Assembly: GCA_035700805.1 (NCBI GenBank)
Contig: DASSOG010000030.1
Location: 1 to 28,358, forward strand
DNA: 28,358 nucleotides
Source: JAGWRI01 sp035700805
GTDB lineage: Bacteria; Gemmatimonadota; Gemmatimonadetes; Gemmatimonadales; Gemmatimonadaceae
Reading direction: 5' to 3'
The translations under genes and the position numbers were made by a program. Every line of letters starts with the position of its first letter. Within the stretch, counting starts at the first letter, position 1. The notes beneath the pieces are model-generated. The model did not search any database. It saw nothing but the letters and a program-made list of their open reading frames with translations, and had not been told where the DNA came from. This document shows, piece after piece, positions 25,937-28,358 of the stretch.

Positions 25937-25954
25937 ACCGCGGCGCGCCGCGGT
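25937..25954. other. 18-bp perfect palindrome between the DUF4159 and MoxR genes
   Basis: ACCGCGGCGCGCCGCGGT can form a 7-bp stem with a CGCG loop, followed by CCTTTCCCCC. It lies in the 100-bp gap that divides the cluster. It may be a weak terminator or attenuator, or a regulator site; nothing in the sequence decides between these. Confidence 0.35.
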
Positions 25955-25978
25955 CCTTTCCCCCAACCGGACTACATC

Positions 25979-27021
<1,043 letters not shown>

Positions 27022-27022
<1 letters not shown>

Positions 27023-28107
27023 TGACGCAGCCGACCGGCGTCCTCGACCCCGCGGTCCTCGCGCGCATCGGGCACCTGGAGCTGATTGCCCGGGTGGTGG
27101 TGGAGGGGTTCATCAACGGCCTTCACCGCTCGCCCCACCTGGGCGCCTCCACCGACTTCGCCGAACATCGGGCGTACATGCCGGGCGACGACCTGCGGCG
27201 CATGGACTGGCGGCTGTTTGCGCGCAGCGACCGCTACTTCATCAAGGAGTTCGAGGCGGAAACCAATACCAATTTCATGGTGCTGCTGGATGTCTCGCCG
27301 TCCATGTACTACGCCGGTGGCGGTGGCGGTGGCGGTGGCGGTGGCGGTAGCGGTAGCGGTAGCGGTAGCGGTAGCGGCGGCGGTGGCAGAGGCGCGGGCG
27401 GCGCCGCAGGCAGCGCGGATGGGGATGCCCGGCTCAGCAAGGTGCAGTACGCCTGCTACCTGGCGGCGGCGCTGGCCTGGTTCTCCAGCGGACAGCGCGA
27501 CCGCGTGGGGCTGGCCACCTTCGACCGCGACATCGTGGACTTCGTCCCATGCTCGGCGAAGCACCTGCAACTGGTGCTGCATGCGCTGGACCGGGCCAGT
27601 CACGCCGAACCGCCCGGCGCGCCCACCGGGGCCGGGCAAGCGGTGGCGGGCGCCGCGGCGCGCGCGGAGGCGGGGAGCCGCCGCCCGACGGACGCCCGGC
27701 TGGCCGGCCCCCTCCGCAAGCTCTCGGAGTCGCTGCGGCGCCGCAGCATCGTGCTGCTCATCTCGGACTTCTACGAGGAGCCTGGTGACGTGCTGGATGC
27801 CCTGTCGTACCTGCGCGGGCATGGCAACGACGTGCTGGTGTTTCACGTGCTGGACCGCGATGAACTGCAGTTCCCCTTTGCGGACGCCACCAACTTCGTG
27901 GACCTGGAAAGCGGCGAGCGCATGCCCGTGGTGGCCGACTACCTGCGTACCCAGTACCGGGAACTGGTCTCGGCGCATGTGGCGGAGCTGGAGCGTCGAG
28001 TGCGCGAGCAGCGCATGGATTATGCGTTGTTTAATACTTCCCGCCCGCTCGACCAGGCGCTGTTCACCTACCTGCTGGCGCGGCAGCGCCTGGCCCGGGT
28101 GCGCTGA
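27022..28107 (+). CDS. DUF58 protein (VWA-like) with Gly/Ser insertion
   Basis: A 361-aa soluble protein. ATG 27022 shares its first base with the MoxR stop. The DUF58 core is clear: EHRAYMPGDDLRRMDWRLFARSDRYFIKEFE near residues 49-79, then the VWA-type MIDAS in LLDVSPSM (Asp90, Ser92, Ser94). Immediately after the MIDAS, residues 99-118 are ten Gly followed by five Gly-Ser pairs, and further Gly-rich sequence extends to about 130. A second Ala/Gly/Pro-rich insertion fills about residues 192-235. The rest returns to family sequence (RRRSIVLLISDFYEEPGDVLDALSYL). DUF58 proteins are the standard MoxR companions. Apart from the insertions, length and motifs are normal, so the protein is probably functional. 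It overlaps the next gene by one base. Confidence 0.92.
27316..27375 (+). repeat. hexanucleotide microsatellite (GGTGGC)5(GGTAGC)5
   Basis: Five perfect GGTGGC units (27316-27345) are followed by five perfect GGTAGC units (27346-27375), within the DUF58 gene right after its MIDAS codons. Six-base units keep the frame, so copy-number change would lengthen or shorten a Gly/Ser linker without breaking the gene. Confidence 0.95.
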
Positions 28108-28358
28108 TGGGATTCCTCGCCCCCGCCTTTGCCGCCGGCCTGGTGGCCCTGGGCATCCCCGTGCTGCTGCACCTGATCCATCGGGAGCGGAAGACGGTGG
28201 TGGAGTTTCCATCGCTCATGTTCCTGCACAAGATCCCGTATCGTTCGGTGCGGCGGCAGAAGCTGCGGCACCTGCTGCTGCTCGCGCTGCGTTGCCTGGC
28301 CCTGCTGCTGCTCGTAGCGGCGTTCGCCCGCCCGTTCGTGAAGCACGCCGTACCAGCC
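28107..28358 (+). CDS. BatA-like membrane protein, N-terminal part (3' end outside window)
   Basis: Only the first 84 codons are visible. ATG 28107 shares its first base with the DUF58 stop. The N-terminus fits the aerotolerance-regulator N-terminal domain of BatA-like proteins: MGFLAPAFAAGLVALGIPVLLHLIHRE, a first membrane helix ending in the conserved HL-x-x-R region, then FPSLMFLHKIPYRSVRRQKLRHLLLLALRC and a second helix LALLLLVAAFARPF. Such proteins usually continue with a VWA domain facing the periplasm. Its place directly after MoxR and DUF58 is the classic order of these clusters. Confidence 0.9.
   Translation, partial: MGFLAPAFAAGLVALGIPVLLHLIHRERKTVVEFPSLMFLHKIPYRSVRRQKLRHLLLLALRCLALLLLVAAFARPFVKHAVPA

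Overview
The window is high-GC, densely coded bacterial chromosome with 19 protein-coding genes, two of them cut by the window ends. I see no rRNA, tRNA, CRISPR array, insertion sequence or phage gene. Three things together suggest a member of Gemmatimonadota: SusC/SusD-like outer-membrane genes outside an obvious Bacteroidetes codon context, several secreted proteins with carboxypeptidase-regulatory-like plus TonB-plug domains but no barrel, and tandem secreted S9 peptidases. This assignment is inference from gene content; Acidobacteriota is the main alternative.

Region 1 (1-2544) holds the end of an MFS transporter, overlapping by ATGA a class I SAM methyltransferase. These are followed by a TerB-like protein and an unrecognised 141-aa protein, all on the + strand.

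Region 2 (2596-8490) has a candidate promoter and palindrome ahead of two tandem, translationally coupled, exported S9-family (prolyl oligopeptidase/DPP-like) serine peptidases. They are clear paralogues, and both carry glycine-rich insertions.

Region 3 (8595-15148) begins with a secreted protein that joins a carboxypeptidase-regulatory-like domain, a barrel-less TonB plug and a TonB C-terminal domain. A 382-bp leader then precedes a SusC/RagA-like TonB-dependent receptor and its SusD/RagB-like lipoprotein, closed by a strong hairpin. Since RagAB-type pairs can import peptides, regions 2 and 3 may together form a peptide-scavenging locus (inference).

Region 4 (15196-18896) is mixed: a minus-strand lipoprotein, a divergent monohaem cytochrome c lipoprotein, a minus-strand PhzF-family enzyme and another secreted barrel-less plug protein. 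The signal-peptide coding region of the last gene is built of four 18-bp tandem repeats.

Region 5 (19090 to the right edge) is a long co-directional MoxR-type cluster. In order it holds a membrane VWA/GATase-like protein, a caspase-fold (C13/legumain-like) protein with Ser where the catalytic Cys is expected, a TPR protein with an embedded HExxH gluzincin domain, a DUF4159 protein, a MoxR AAA+ ATPase, a DUF58 protein with a Gly/Ser repeat directly after its MIDAS motif, and the start of a BatA-like protein. Adjacent genes mostly overlap by 1-4 bases. This envelope-associated AAA+/VWA cluster with two protease-like partners is the best candidate in the window for a little-described multi-protein system.
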